DNA from: Bacteroidales bacterium | GTDB taxonomy: Bacteria; Bacteroidota; Bacteroidia; Bacteroidales; UBA4417 | Assembly (NCBI GenBank): GCA_030654075.1 | Contig: JAURYB010000058.1 | Location: 1-34,555, forward strand | DNA: 34,555 bases | Direction of reading: 5' to 3' | Part shown: positions 1 through 7,507 of the stretch, piece by piece | Position numbering within the stretch: the stretch's first letter is position 1 | Layout of the letters: each line of letters starts with the position of its first letter | Made by a program: the position numbers and the translations under genes | The notes under the pieces: generated by a model | What the model saw: the letters and a program-made list of their open reading frames with translations, nothing else | Databases searched by the model: none | What the model was told of the DNA's origin: nothing

Positions 1-875
1 ATCATTTTTACAACGCGTAACGCTTCTTCATCACAGCCACCACCAATTCCCCGTAATACTTTTACATCAGTAAGATTCCCTTTTGAATCCACTACAAAAG
101 ATACATAAACGGTTCCCTGTATTCCGTTTTCTGAAGCTTGCCGGGGATATACTATATTAGTAGCAAGGAATTTATTGCGCTCAGATTCTCCGCCAGGGTA
201 GTATGGCATTTCTTCAACAATAGTATATACCGGCTTATTTTCTTCCCGCACTTCAGCTTCTTCTTGTATGTGGGTTTCTTTGAATTCTTCATTTCTTTCG
301 GGGACTTTAGCAGCATAAGAAACTTCAGTAACAGGCTCCTTCCCACTTTTTACCGCTGAACCTGAATTTTCTGCCTGTAGTATGGCATTCAGCATTTCTT
401 TGTTGCTTGTGGTATAATTATAGATAAGAATTGAATTTAAGCTACCCGAATAACCGGAAGTGTACTGTCGAAACTCAATAGTGATACCATTTTTAACTAT
501 GGAAGTAAGGAGTATATCGTTAATAACGCGGACTTTGCTGCTTTTTGGATCCTGACTATTTAACAAATTCAAAAAGCAGTTGCCATGTGACTTATATGAA
601 ACAATATTCGGCTTTCCCGATTGCATATACAGCTTAAGGGTTCCTCCGTTTTCATATATAGATTTCTGCCATTCAACAACCGTACTTTGAAATGAAGGTA
701 GTGATTGCGTTTTCTCAAGGGTCCATCCTTCCATATCTAAGAAAGTGCGTATATCAGACAACGATGTTTTTTGCATTCTCAATAATTGTGCTTCATTTAA
801 ACATCCTGAATTATCCTGCGCCCTGCTGTTAAAAGCAATATTCAGAAATAGGGTTGAAATGAACAAAATTTTCAT
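1..875 (-). CDS. Exported protein with cluster-specific N-domain and TonB C-terminal domain (3' end outside window)
   Basis: An open frame of about 291 codons runs off the left edge, so the C-terminus is missing. I chose the ATG at 875 because it gives a clean signal peptide (MKILFISTLFLNIAFNSRAQ); an in-frame ATG at 914 would add 13 polar residues. Residues about 22-165 match the N-terminal domain of the two exported proteins upstream (C-x-x-E-x-QLL-x-MQK-x-SL-x-DIR-x-FL). A linker rich in Glu and Lys follows, then PVYTIVEEMPYYPGG and the start of a TonB C-terminal domain (QGTVYVSFVVDSKGNLTDV, then a GGGCDEEALRVV segment). Such domains contact TonB-dependent outer membrane receptors, but this protein has a cleavable signal rather than the usual N-terminal anchor, so an energising role is doubtful. 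It follows the 283-aa gene after a 99-nt gap and is probably last or near-last in the operon. Confidence 0.8.
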   Translation of the reverse strand, partial: MKILFISTLFLNIAFNSRAQDNSGCLNEAQLLRMQKTSLSDIRTFLDMEGWTLEKTQSLPSFQSTVVEWQKSIYENGGTLKLYMQSGKPNIVSYKSHGNCFLNLLNSQDPKSSKVRVINDILLTSIVKNGITIEFRQYTSGYSGSLNSILIYNYTTSNKEMLNAILQAENSGSAVKSGKEPVTEVSYAAKVPERNEEFKETHIQEEAEVREENKPVYTIVEEMPYYPGGESERNKFLATNIVYPRQASENGIQGTVYVSFVVDSKGNLTDVKVLRGIGGGCDEEALRVVKM

Positions 876-974
876 CTTGTACGAAAAGCCTGATTTTACT
901 TTGAGGGGAACCATACTTGTTTTTTTTATATTATTTCAATTCGTTTTCATTCAATCTGGTAACATCAACAGCTG

Positions 975-1805
975 TTATTCTTTTCGGATATCTGTAAGAC
1001 TTAACCAGCCTACGGTTGAATTTCCTTTGTAGGAGAATGAGGTGAAGATAAATCCATTATGTGTTTTATTGCTTTTTACCTTCTGCCCTTTGAGCAGGAA
1101 TGATGTGGTAACCGTTGAATACGTCGGTTCGGAATAAAAATAAGCCTTATCGGATGTTATAACATAGGACTCTAAATTATCAGCAGTTTTGGTTTGAGAA
1201 TTTTGATTCTGATAATTATTCCGACTGACCTTGCTGGCGTTGTAATCCTCCACCTGGATTTCTCTGTCCAGATTTTGTGAAGTTATCAGCTCTTTAAGAA
1301 ATAGTGTATTCGTATTAGTCGCGGTATATATTATAACAGAATATTTATCGTTTGAGTAATTCCCGAGATATTCCTGAAACTCTATTGCGGTTCCATTGCG
1401 ATAAAATGATGTGATCAATATATTGTCAGAAACTCTGGTATCGCCAGGTTTAGTTGCGTCCAGACTTTGTACTAATTGCTGAAAGCAGGCTTTTGATGTC
1501 TGGAAAATAACGATATTCGATTTCCCTTCATGAAAGCAAAGCAGAAGATTTTCCCGATTGTTGTACCCGGAATTCTGCCATTTCACTATATTACTTTGTA
1601 ATGATGGATCAGATTGCGCCCCTGTTAGCTCCCATCCTTCTCCAGATAAAAATACACGAATATCGCCTAACGATGCTTTTTGCATTTTGAGAAGTTGAAA
1701 TTCTGTAAAGCAACCTGCATTACCCTGGGCATTGCTAAATAAAGCAATGCCCAGGAATGCGAGGAATATAAAACAATGTCTTACAAAGCTTATAACTGAT
1801 TTCAT
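975..1805 (-). CDS. Exported protein: cluster-specific N-domain plus SH3b-like C-terminal domain
   Basis: The ATG at 1805 is preferred: it lies 4 nt after the stop of the WG-lipoprotein gene and begins a signal peptide ending in LFSNAQ. Longer in-frame starts at 1820 and 1826 would overlap the upstream gene. Residues about 30-170 form the N-terminal domain shared with the neighbouring genes at 875 and 4430 (CFTEFQLLKMQKASLGDIR, then a conserved GEGWELTGAQSDP). After a Gln/Asn-rich linker the last about 65 residues (YVITSDKAYFYSEPTYST to GWLSLTDI) look like a bacterial SH3 domain of the type fused to many Bacteroidota exported proteins, normally a ligand- or wall-binding module. Four-nucleotide spacing implies translational coupling to the WG lipoprotein. 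The function of the N-terminal domain is not known to me. Confidence 0.85.
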   Translation of the reverse strand: MKSVISFVRHCFIFLAFLGIALFSNAQGNAGCFTEFQLLKMQKASLGDIRVFLSGEGWELTGAQSDPSLQSNIVKWQNSGYNNRENLLLCFHEGKSNIVIFQTSKACFQQLVQSLDATKPGDTRVSDNILITSFYRNGTAIEFQEYLGNYSNDKYSVIIYTATNTNTLFLKELITSQNLDREIQVEDYNASKVSRNNYQNQNSQTKTADNLESYVITSDKAYFYSEPTYSTVTTSFLLKGQKVKSNKTHNGFIFTSFSYKGNSTVGWLSLTDIRKE

Positions 1806-1809
1806 TTTA

Positions 1810-3441
1810 TTAGTCTCCATAATCATATGCGGCGGTTGTGTCTACGGATGAAACAGCCCCATAGTTTAGAGAATTAAAATAAACTGGATTTACTATTAAA
1901 ACAACCACAGTACCGTAATTATTTTTAATGAAAATAACCTGTTTTTCATTTTTATAAATTTTCACATCTTCAGTTGAATTGGTTTCATCTTTTTTATATC
2001 CAGTAAGTGATTTTTCAATTGCTTCAATTACATTTTTTTCTCTCCCAAATCCATTTCCCATAAGGTGAATGTCATATGCAAATCCATTAACTTTTGCGCT
2101 TGCGTCAAAAACCTTTTTTGAATACCAACCGTCAGATACATCTTTTGAAACAACTCCCAGAATACTAAAACCTATTGTAGCATCATTCGTAATTTTTTGA
2201 CTGTCAAACATCATATGCTCGCCACTATACAGGTTTAATTCATTTTCCGATTTTTTGAGTTTTGTTAATATTTGTGACATCTGATCACTTAACAACAAGC
2301 CTTCAGGGGATGTCAGGTTCATTCTGCTAACAATGGCACTCACATTAAAAAAATCGGTTTCAACACTTTCGTAATTTGAGGAACCATTTAGCATGTAAAC
2401 CATTAGATCCTGAGAAATACCATCAAATTGCGGATTGATAACATATTTACCTTCTTTATCAATAAAACCAATTTTATTGCTGCTGCTAACCAGTGCTAGC
2501 TTACCATTAAACGGAATAGCATGATCAAATTGGGGGTTAATAACTATTTTACCGGTTTTATCAATATATCCAAAGTTATCTCCTGATCTCACTGCGGCCA
2601 GATCATTGTTGTTAAACGGGTATGCATCCTTAAATTGAGCGTTAATACTAATTTTACCTTCACTATCACACCAGCCCCATTTGCCATCCTGTTCAAATAA
2701 AAACATATCATTATCATTTAGCATCTCTGAAAATTGAGGGTTTATAAGGTATTTGCCATTTTCATCAATTACGCCTGATTTACCGCCTGAAATTACTATG
2801 GCTTTCCCTTTCACAAATTCTCTTGCACCATCAAACTGGTTATTAATAATAATTTTTCCTTCTTTATCGATATAACCCCATTTCCCATCTTTATTGCGTA
2901 CGGCACATTTTCCATTGCTAAAATTACCTGTAGAGGAAAATTGCGGATTGATCTTCACATTGCCGGCTTTGTCCACAAATCCCCATTTTACACCAATACT
3001 GTCCATTACACTGTAAGCGGCGAGTCCTTCTTTAAAAATTCTTACAGTTTGGGCATCTGCTAATGTAATTTTAACCTCCCCTTTAGTGTTAATGGCTGTC
3101 GGAGCAGAATTGTCAGAAACAACCCAGGCCATATCTTCACTAAAAACAGTAGCTCTTTTATAACTTGCTGAAATACTGTATTTCCCATCATCGGTGATAA
3201 ATCCCCATTTGGGTTCATTCCCTGAGCTTTGTACCAATGCCAGGCCGTTTCTGAATATTGTCGCCTCACTGAATTGTGGATTAATGACAATTTTACCTTC
3301 CTTATCAATGTATTGGAATTCTTTCCCGCTTTTAACAGGAATTAATTTTAACTCTGCTATTTTATCCCCTCCTAATAAATTGCAGGATGAAAAAGACATT
3401 GTTATCAGAATAGCTGTGGCAATTAATAAATATCTGCTCAT
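1810..3441 (-). CDS. WG beta-wing repeat lipoprotein, copy A
   Basis: The frame is open to 3543, but the ATG at 3441 gives a lipoprotein signal (MSRYLLIATAILITMSFSSC, Cys at residue 20), and the paralogue at 6060 begins the same way; the upstream part would translate a non-coding repeat. Residues about 30-345 contain about nine WG repeats of the pattern KWGFIDKEGKIVINPQFxxA. WG repeats occur in surface and secreted proteins of Bacteroidota and some Firmicutes and are presumed to bind ligands; no specific ligand can be read here. Residues about 350-543 form a second domain (SVETDFFNVSAI, GEHMMFDSQKIT, DGWYSKKVF) shared only with the tandem paralogue. The predicted site is the periplasm or outer membrane. 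It precedes the SH3b protein by 4 nt, and a repeat element lies in its leader. Confidence 0.9.
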   Translation of the reverse strand: MSRYLLIATAILITMSFSSCNLLGGDKIAELKLIPVKSGKEFQYIDKEGKIVINPQFSEATIFRNGLALVQSSGNEPKWGFITDDGKYSISASYKRATVFSEDMAWVVSDNSAPTAINTKGEVKITLADAQTVRIFKEGLAAYSVMDSIGVKWGFVDKAGNVKINPQFSSTGNFSNGKCAVRNKDGKWGYIDKEGKIIINNQFDGAREFVKGKAIVISGGKSGVIDENGKYLINPQFSEMLNDNDMFLFEQDGKWGWCDSEGKISINAQFKDAYPFNNNDLAAVRSGDNFGYIDKTGKIVINPQFDHAIPFNGKLALVSSSNKIGFIDKEGKYVINPQFDGISQDLMVYMLNGSSNYESVETDFFNVSAIVSRMNLTSPEGLLLSDQMSQILTKLKKSENELNLYSGEHMMFDSQKITNDATIGFSILGVVSKDVSDGWYSKKVFDASAKVNGFAYDIHLMGNGFGREKNVIEAIEKSLTGYKKDETNSTEDVKIYKNEKQVIFIKNNYGTVVVLIVNPVYFNSLNYGAVSSVDTTAAYDYGD

Positions 3442-3458
3442 TTTTAAATTTATTGGCT

Positions 3459-3516
3459 TCCTACTCTTAAGGCTTTTCGGTATCTCCCCGTTTATTTGAG
3501 TGGGTTCTGGCTCCAC
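3459..3516 (-). repeat. Leader repeat, copy A
   Basis: This 58-nt element lies 18 nt upstream of the WG lipoprotein start at 3441. It matches copy C (6893-6950) at 54 of 58 positions and is more divergent from copy B (6078-6133). Read on the minus strand it can form a 4-bp hairpin GTGG-N9-CCAC followed by CGG-N7-CCG. A frame happens to be open through it, but the copies differ in length by 2 nt, so it is unlikely to be coding. Confidence 0.75.
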
Positions 3517-3545
3517 AGAAACGCTTACATATTTTATGATCATGC

Positions 3546-4430
3546 TTATTCGGCAACAACAACCAGGTATTTGCTTCTACTCCAAAAATCGGTGAAGTTT
3601 AGGATTGCTATTTTCTCAACAGATTGCTTGTTTATACTTTCAAACTTGTATGACCCTGAAGGATGGTTAGACAGCAACACCACTTTTTTCTTCATAACAG
3701 CCAGTTCATTAAAATTGGCAATATCGACTTTAGTGAAATAAGTTATGTCAATGCCCCCTGATGTGGACTTTGCCTTACTAATTCCAATAAAACCACCTGC
3801 ATGATCGATAACTTTCTTTTCTTTCAGTTCTTTGGATGTGCCAATAATATAATACGCCATATTTTGTATATTCTCAGTTTCAGCATTATTATTGTCATCT
3901 TTCTCCCCGGTTAATAATTTTATTGTTTTTGAATCTGTAGAGGATTTTTTATAGATTAGGATTGAATACTTCCGGTTTGTATACCCATCAATATATTCAC
4001 GAAACTCCAATGTTATATCTTGCTCGTAAAATGACGTTATCAAAAGATTGTTTAATACTTTAGTTTTGCCCGTTTTATTGAACGACAGACTTTTAATTGT
4101 TTTTTCGAAACAAGAAACCGTTGTATTATAAATTACAATGTTAGATTTATTCTGTTGTTGGTACAAAAACAGGGTCTCTCCATTGTTATAACCTGACTTT
4201 CTCCACTTTATCGTATTACATTGTACTGTTGGATCTGATTGCGCTCCTGTTAGCTCCCATCCTTCTCCTGCTAAAAAAACCCTAATATCTCCCAGCGATG
4301 CCTTCTGCATTTTAAGGAGTTGAGATTCAGTGAAGCAAACTGCATTATCCTGGGCATTGCCACAAAAAGCAATACCCAGGAATGCAAGTAAAAACCACCT
4401 GTTTTTTAAATAGCAGAGGCTATTAATCAT
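3546..4430 (-). CDS. Exported protein: cluster-specific N-domain plus 'YLVVVAE' C-terminal domain
   Basis: The ATG at 4430 lies 1 nt after the stop of the upstream WG lipoprotein and opens a signal peptide ending in FCGNAQ; earlier starts at 4466 would overlap that gene. Residues about 30-170 are the shared N-terminal domain (CFTESQLLKMQKASLGDIR, GEGWELTGAQSDP), very close to the 283-aa protein. After an acidic Asn-rich linker, residues about 195-294 (AYYIIGTSKELKEKKVIDH, HAGGFIGISKAK, SYFTKVDI-like ITYFTKVDI, LLSNHPSGSYKF, FWSRSKYLVVVAE) resemble a C-terminal domain I know from many exported coiled-coil Bacteroidota proteins, although the coiled coil is absent here. I do not know a biochemical role for it. 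Operon partner of the WG lipoprotein at 6060. Confidence 0.85.
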   Translation of the reverse strand: MINSLCYLKNRWFLLAFLGIAFCGNAQDNAVCFTESQLLKMQKASLGDIRVFLAGEGWELTGAQSDPTVQCNTIKWRKSGYNNGETLFLYQQQNKSNIVIYNTTVSCFEKTIKSLSFNKTGKTKVLNNLLITSFYEQDITLEFREYIDGYTNRKYSILIYKKSSTDSKTIKLLTGEKDDNNNAETENIQNMAYYIIGTSKELKEKKVIDHAGGFIGISKAKSTSGGIDITYFTKVDIANFNELAVMKKKVVLLSNHPSGSYKFESINKQSVEKIAILNFTDFWSRSKYLVVVAE

Positions 4431-4431
4431 C

Positions 4432-6060
4432 TTAATTACTATTAGCCCTGGCAACACTATCCGCAAGTCTTTGCTGCTCTGCTGCTATTTCAGCTAAGTT
4501 AATAAACGGATTAATCATTATCACAACCCGGGAAGCTTCAAAATTTATTTTTACAGTTAGCTTATCACTATTATACACCTTCAGAGTTTCTGATGATTGG
4601 GTTTCATCTTTTTTGAAGCCGGTAAGTGATTTTTCAATTTCATCAGCTACATTTTTTGCTTTCCCGTACCCTTTGGCTGAAAGAGAAATAACATACGCAA
4701 ATCCGCTGGCTTTAGCACTTGGATTGAAAACCCGTTTTGAATACCAGCCATCCGAAACTTCTTTTGATACATCACCTAAAACATAAAAACTTAAGGAAGC
4801 ATCGTTAGTGATTTTTTGATTATCGAACATCATATGTTCAGTGCCATACAAATATAAATCGTTCTCCGATTTTTTGAGTTTCGTCAATATGAGTGATACC
4901 TGATTATTTATTGAAAATCCTTCGGGAGATGTCACGTTAATTCTGCTGGCTATCGCACTTACGTTAAAATAATCGGTTTCAACACTTTCATATCTCGAGG
5001 AACCGTTTATCATGTAGATAACCAAATCATTAGAAATCTCGTCAAATTGCGGATTGATAACATATTTACCTTCTCTGTCAATAAAACCAATTTTGCTGCT
5101 ACTTTCTACCAATGCAAGTTTACCATTAAAAGGAATTGCATGATCAAATTGGGGGTTAATAACTATTTTACCGGTTTTATCAATATATCCAAAGTTCTCA
5201 CCTGATCTCACTGCGGCCAGATCACTGTTGTTAAACGGGTATGCATCCTTAAATTGAGCGTTAATACTGATTTTACCTTCACCATCACACCAGCCCCATT
5301 TCCCATCCTGTTCAAATAAAAACATATCATTATCAACCATCATATTTGAAAATTGAGGGTTTATCAGATATTTGCCGTCTTCATCAATTACTCCTGATTT
5401 ACCGCCTGAGTTTACAACGGCTTTCCCTTTCATAAATTCTCCAGCTCCATCAAACTGGTTATTAATCACAATTTTTCCTTCTTTATCGATAAAGCCCCAT
5501 TTTCCTTCTTTATTACTTACGGCACATTTCCCATTGCTAAAATTACCAGCATTTGAGAATTGCGGATTGATCTTTACTTTGCCTTCTTTATCAACAAACC
5601 CCCATTTTACACCAATACTGTCCATTACGCTGTATGCGGCAAGTCCTTCTTTAAAGATTCTAACCGACTGAGCATCCGTTAAGGTGATTTTGACCTCTCC
5701 TTTAGCGTTAATAGCTGTTGGAGCCGCATTTTCAGAAACAACCCAAGCCAGATCATCACTAAAAACGGTAGCGTCTTTATATGTAGCAGTAATAGCATAT
5801 TTCCCATCGTCAGTAATAAACCCCCATTTAGGCTCATTCCCTGAACTTTGCACCAATGCCAGGCCGTTTCTAAAAACGGTTGCCTCATTGAATTGAGGAT
5901 TAATAACAATTTTTCCTTCCTTATCAATGTATTGGAATTCTTTCCCGCTTTTAACAGGGATTAATTTTAATTCTGAGATACCTCCACTTCCAAAGAAGTT
6001 GCACGAAGAAAAAGACATCGCTATCAAAATAGCTGTGGCAATAAGTAAATATCTGTTCAT
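4432..6060 (-). CDS. WG beta-wing repeat lipoprotein, copy B
   Basis: Paralogue of the gene at 3441, with the same lipoprotein signal (MNRYLLIATAILIAMSFSSC, Cys at residue 20). An ATG two codons upstream at 6066 is also possible; 6060 was chosen to match copy A. About nine WG repeats occupy residues 30-345 (for example KWGFIDKEGKIVINNQFDGA), followed by the same C-terminal domain of about 190 residues, here ending in a more polar tail (AEQQRLADSVARANSN). The repeat region is patchily almost identical to copy A at DNA level, whereas the C-terminal third has diverged. Predicted anchoring in the outer or inner membrane, facing the periplasm or outside. The downstream partner starts 1 nt after its stop; a leader repeat lies 17 nt upstream. 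Confidence 0.9.
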   Translation of the reverse strand: MNRYLLIATAILIAMSFSSCNFFGSGGISELKLIPVKSGKEFQYIDKEGKIVINPQFNEATVFRNGLALVQSSGNEPKWGFITDDGKYAITATYKDATVFSDDLAWVVSENAAPTAINAKGEVKITLTDAQSVRIFKEGLAAYSVMDSIGVKWGFVDKEGKVKINPQFSNAGNFSNGKCAVSNKEGKWGFIDKEGKIVINNQFDGAGEFMKGKAVVNSGGKSGVIDEDGKYLINPQFSNMMVDNDMFLFEQDGKWGWCDGEGKISINAQFKDAYPFNNSDLAAVRSGENFGYIDKTGKIVINPQFDHAIPFNGKLALVESSSKIGFIDREGKYVINPQFDEISNDLVIYMINGSSRYESVETDYFNVSAIASRINVTSPEGFSINNQVSLILTKLKKSENDLYLYGTEHMMFDNQKITNDASLSFYVLGDVSKEVSDGWYSKRVFNPSAKASGFAYVISLSAKGYGKAKNVADEIEKSLTGFKKDETQSSETLKVYNSDKLTVKINFEASRVVIMINPFINLAEIAAEQQRLADSVARANSN

Positions 6061-6077
6061 TTTCAAATTAATTGGAT

Positions 6078-6133
6078 TCCTACTCTTCTGGCTTTTCGGT
6101 AACGCCCCGTTTTTTGGTAGTTTCTGGCTCTAC
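6078..6133 (-). repeat. Leader repeat, copy B
   Basis: Second copy of the cluster's leader element, 17 nt upstream of the ATG at 6060. It is 2 nt shorter than copies A and C. The 5' hairpin reads GTAG-N9-CTAC here instead of GTGG-N9-CCAC, so one base pair has changed on both sides and pairing is kept. The CGG-N7-CCG element is also present. Confidence 0.7.
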
Positions 6134-6183
6134 AGTTTTATGAAATTTAATAGGTAAGGATCAGATGTTGTACGTTTTGAATT

Positions 6184-6870
6184 TTAAAAAAGGACTTTGG
6201 AAATTTGAAATGTTAAATATATTGCTGTTAAAATTGATGCGGGTGCTACATACCACGCAATAGCATCTTTTGTATCTGATGCTTTCAGTGATTGCTGGAA
6301 AACATTAATTAGCATCAACAAAATATAAAGTAATAACAAGAGTACAACTGTACCTGCATTTGCTGGATTATTTACTAACCGCATAATATTTTCGTCACTA
6401 AACAGCCTGATAATTAAGGCCAGAATCAAAAGTAGACTTATAGGTATACCACAAATACCGCCCGTTTGTAATTCATTTTTAAAGTCTGGTTTACCTGATA
6501 ACGATTTAATTAAGAAAGCAATTAGTGAGATTGAAAACATCATTATTACTGGCATTAATCCAATTTTCAAGAACACGGGAAAGTCAATATATTTCCTTGC
6601 GTCACCAGCTAAAATAAGTGATCCAATGAAATATAAGAGAAAAACTGACCCGTATAAAATCAAGGAATTAGTATATGCCTTCTCTGATGGATTTCGGAAA
6701 ATAGCCAAAATACCATCAATCGGATTCTTGAAAAATGTTGCAAATATTTCTTTTAACTCTCCTTTATAGAAATTCTTTACTTCATCTGAGAATGTTGATT
6801 TTTCGACAGTTTCATCTGAAAATGTTGATTTTTCGGCAGTTTCCTGAGATTTTTTTTCATCACTTTCCAT
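6184..6870 (-). CDS. Small multi-pass membrane protein (Yip1-like)
   Basis: The ATG at 6870 is preferred over a TTG at 6879. The first about 30 residues are hydrophilic and contain a tandem repeat (EKSTFSDE twice, encoded by a 30-bp direct repeat at 6782-6841). Next come a conserved-looking segment (FFKNPIDGILAIFRNPSEKAY) and about five hydrophobic spans: around residues 70-90, 102-125, 138-160, 175-195 and 205-225. The layout resembles Yip1-domain membrane proteins of Bacteroidota, which have no assigned biochemical role. It shares its upstream repeat with the two WG lipoproteins and is the first gene after the best candidate promoter, so it probably starts the operon. Family assignment is tentative; that it is an integral membrane protein is clear. 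Confidence 0.8.
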   Translation of the reverse strand: MESDEKKSQETAEKSTFSDETVEKSTFSDEVKNFYKGELKEIFATFFKNPIDGILAIFRNPSEKAYTNSLILYGSVFLLYFIGSLILAGDARKYIDFPVFLKIGLMPVIMMFSISLIAFLIKSLSGKPDFKNELQTGGICGIPISLLLILALIIRLFSDENIMRLVNNPANAGTVVLLLLLYILLMLINVFQQSLKASDTKDAIAWYVAPASILTAIYLTFQISKVLF

Positions 6871-6892
6871 ATAACTCAACCTTTACTATTTT

Positions 6893-6950
6893 TCCTACTC
6901 ATAAGGCTTTTCAGTATCGCCCCGTTTATTTGAGTGGGTGCTGGCTCCAC
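6893..6950 (-). repeat. Leader repeat, copy C
   Basis: Third copy of the leader element, 22 nt upstream of the ATG at 6870. It differs from copy A at 4 of 58 positions. The GTGG-N9-CCAC hairpin is intact; the second hairpin is CGG-N7-CTG, kept by a G-U pair. Confidence 0.75.
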
Positions 6951-7507
6951 TTTTATTCCCTGTTCAGATTTACTATTCGTTATAGTTTTGAATTGATTTT
7001 TTGTTTCTTAAATCCGTTTTATATTCATTTTGAGGCTATCACAATTAAATTCCCAAAAGGATGCAATAAAATTTTACATCTTTACAGATTACAAGGAAAG
7101 TGGAAGGAGTATGTAATTGATCGACTTCAATCCTGCTGCAAGTCCGGGGTTTTGATAGATATGAATTGTACATCCTGTTCATGGTTCTATACAATAAATT
7201 ATTATTTCTGGCTAGTATGCTAAAATATCAACTTTCAAATATAATCCTTTTACATTTAGTGTACAAAAAAAATAATTTGCCGTATTTGTATTGAAGCGAT
7301 CGTTTAGTAATATTTTGCCAATTAGCTAACCAGGAAAAAAATACCTGTAAATTGTCGAAAGGGTGAAATGTTGTTAAAGTGTAAGGGTGTTAGGGCAAAA
7401 AAATCTCAATTTTTCTTCTGAAACATTTTAATTTTAATCGGATCAATTAATCACTTAAGAAACAGTCCTTTTGAAATATTTCACTTGAATGAATTCGGGT
7501 TTAGGAC
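6951..7507. other. Intergenic region / long leader
   Basis: About 560 nt without a credible gene. It is AT-rich and carries a good minus-strand promoter at 7236-7267, which would give the 231-aa gene a leader of about 360 nt. The short open frame on the plus strand (to 7223) has no recognisable features and overlaps the coding strand of the membrane protein. Nothing else seen. Confidence 0.5.
7236..7267 (-). promoter_or_regulatory. Bacteroidota-type promoter for the WG-repeat cluster
   Basis: On the minus strand: -33 TTTG (7267-7264), 20 nt, then -7 TATATTTG (7243-7236). Both boxes match the phylum consensus TTTG / TAnnTTTG with normal spacing. No comparable site was found in the shorter gaps inside the cluster, so this may drive the whole minus-strand run. 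Confidence 0.5.

Noticed and set aside
3442..3543. N-terminal extension of WG lipoprotein A (from 3543)
   Set aside because: It would translate the non-coding leader repeat; the lipoprotein signal starts at 3441, as in the paralogue, and the repeat copies differ by 2 nt.
5372..5671. Plus-strand frame over the WG repeats of copy B
   Set aside because: Antisense of a repetitive coding region; repeated Pro/Ser-rich residues only mirror the WG repeats.
3459..6950. Known riboswitch (c-di-GMP, preQ1, TPP) in the leader repeat
   Set aside because: The conserved cores of these classes, as I know them, are not present; similarity is limited to a few short strings.
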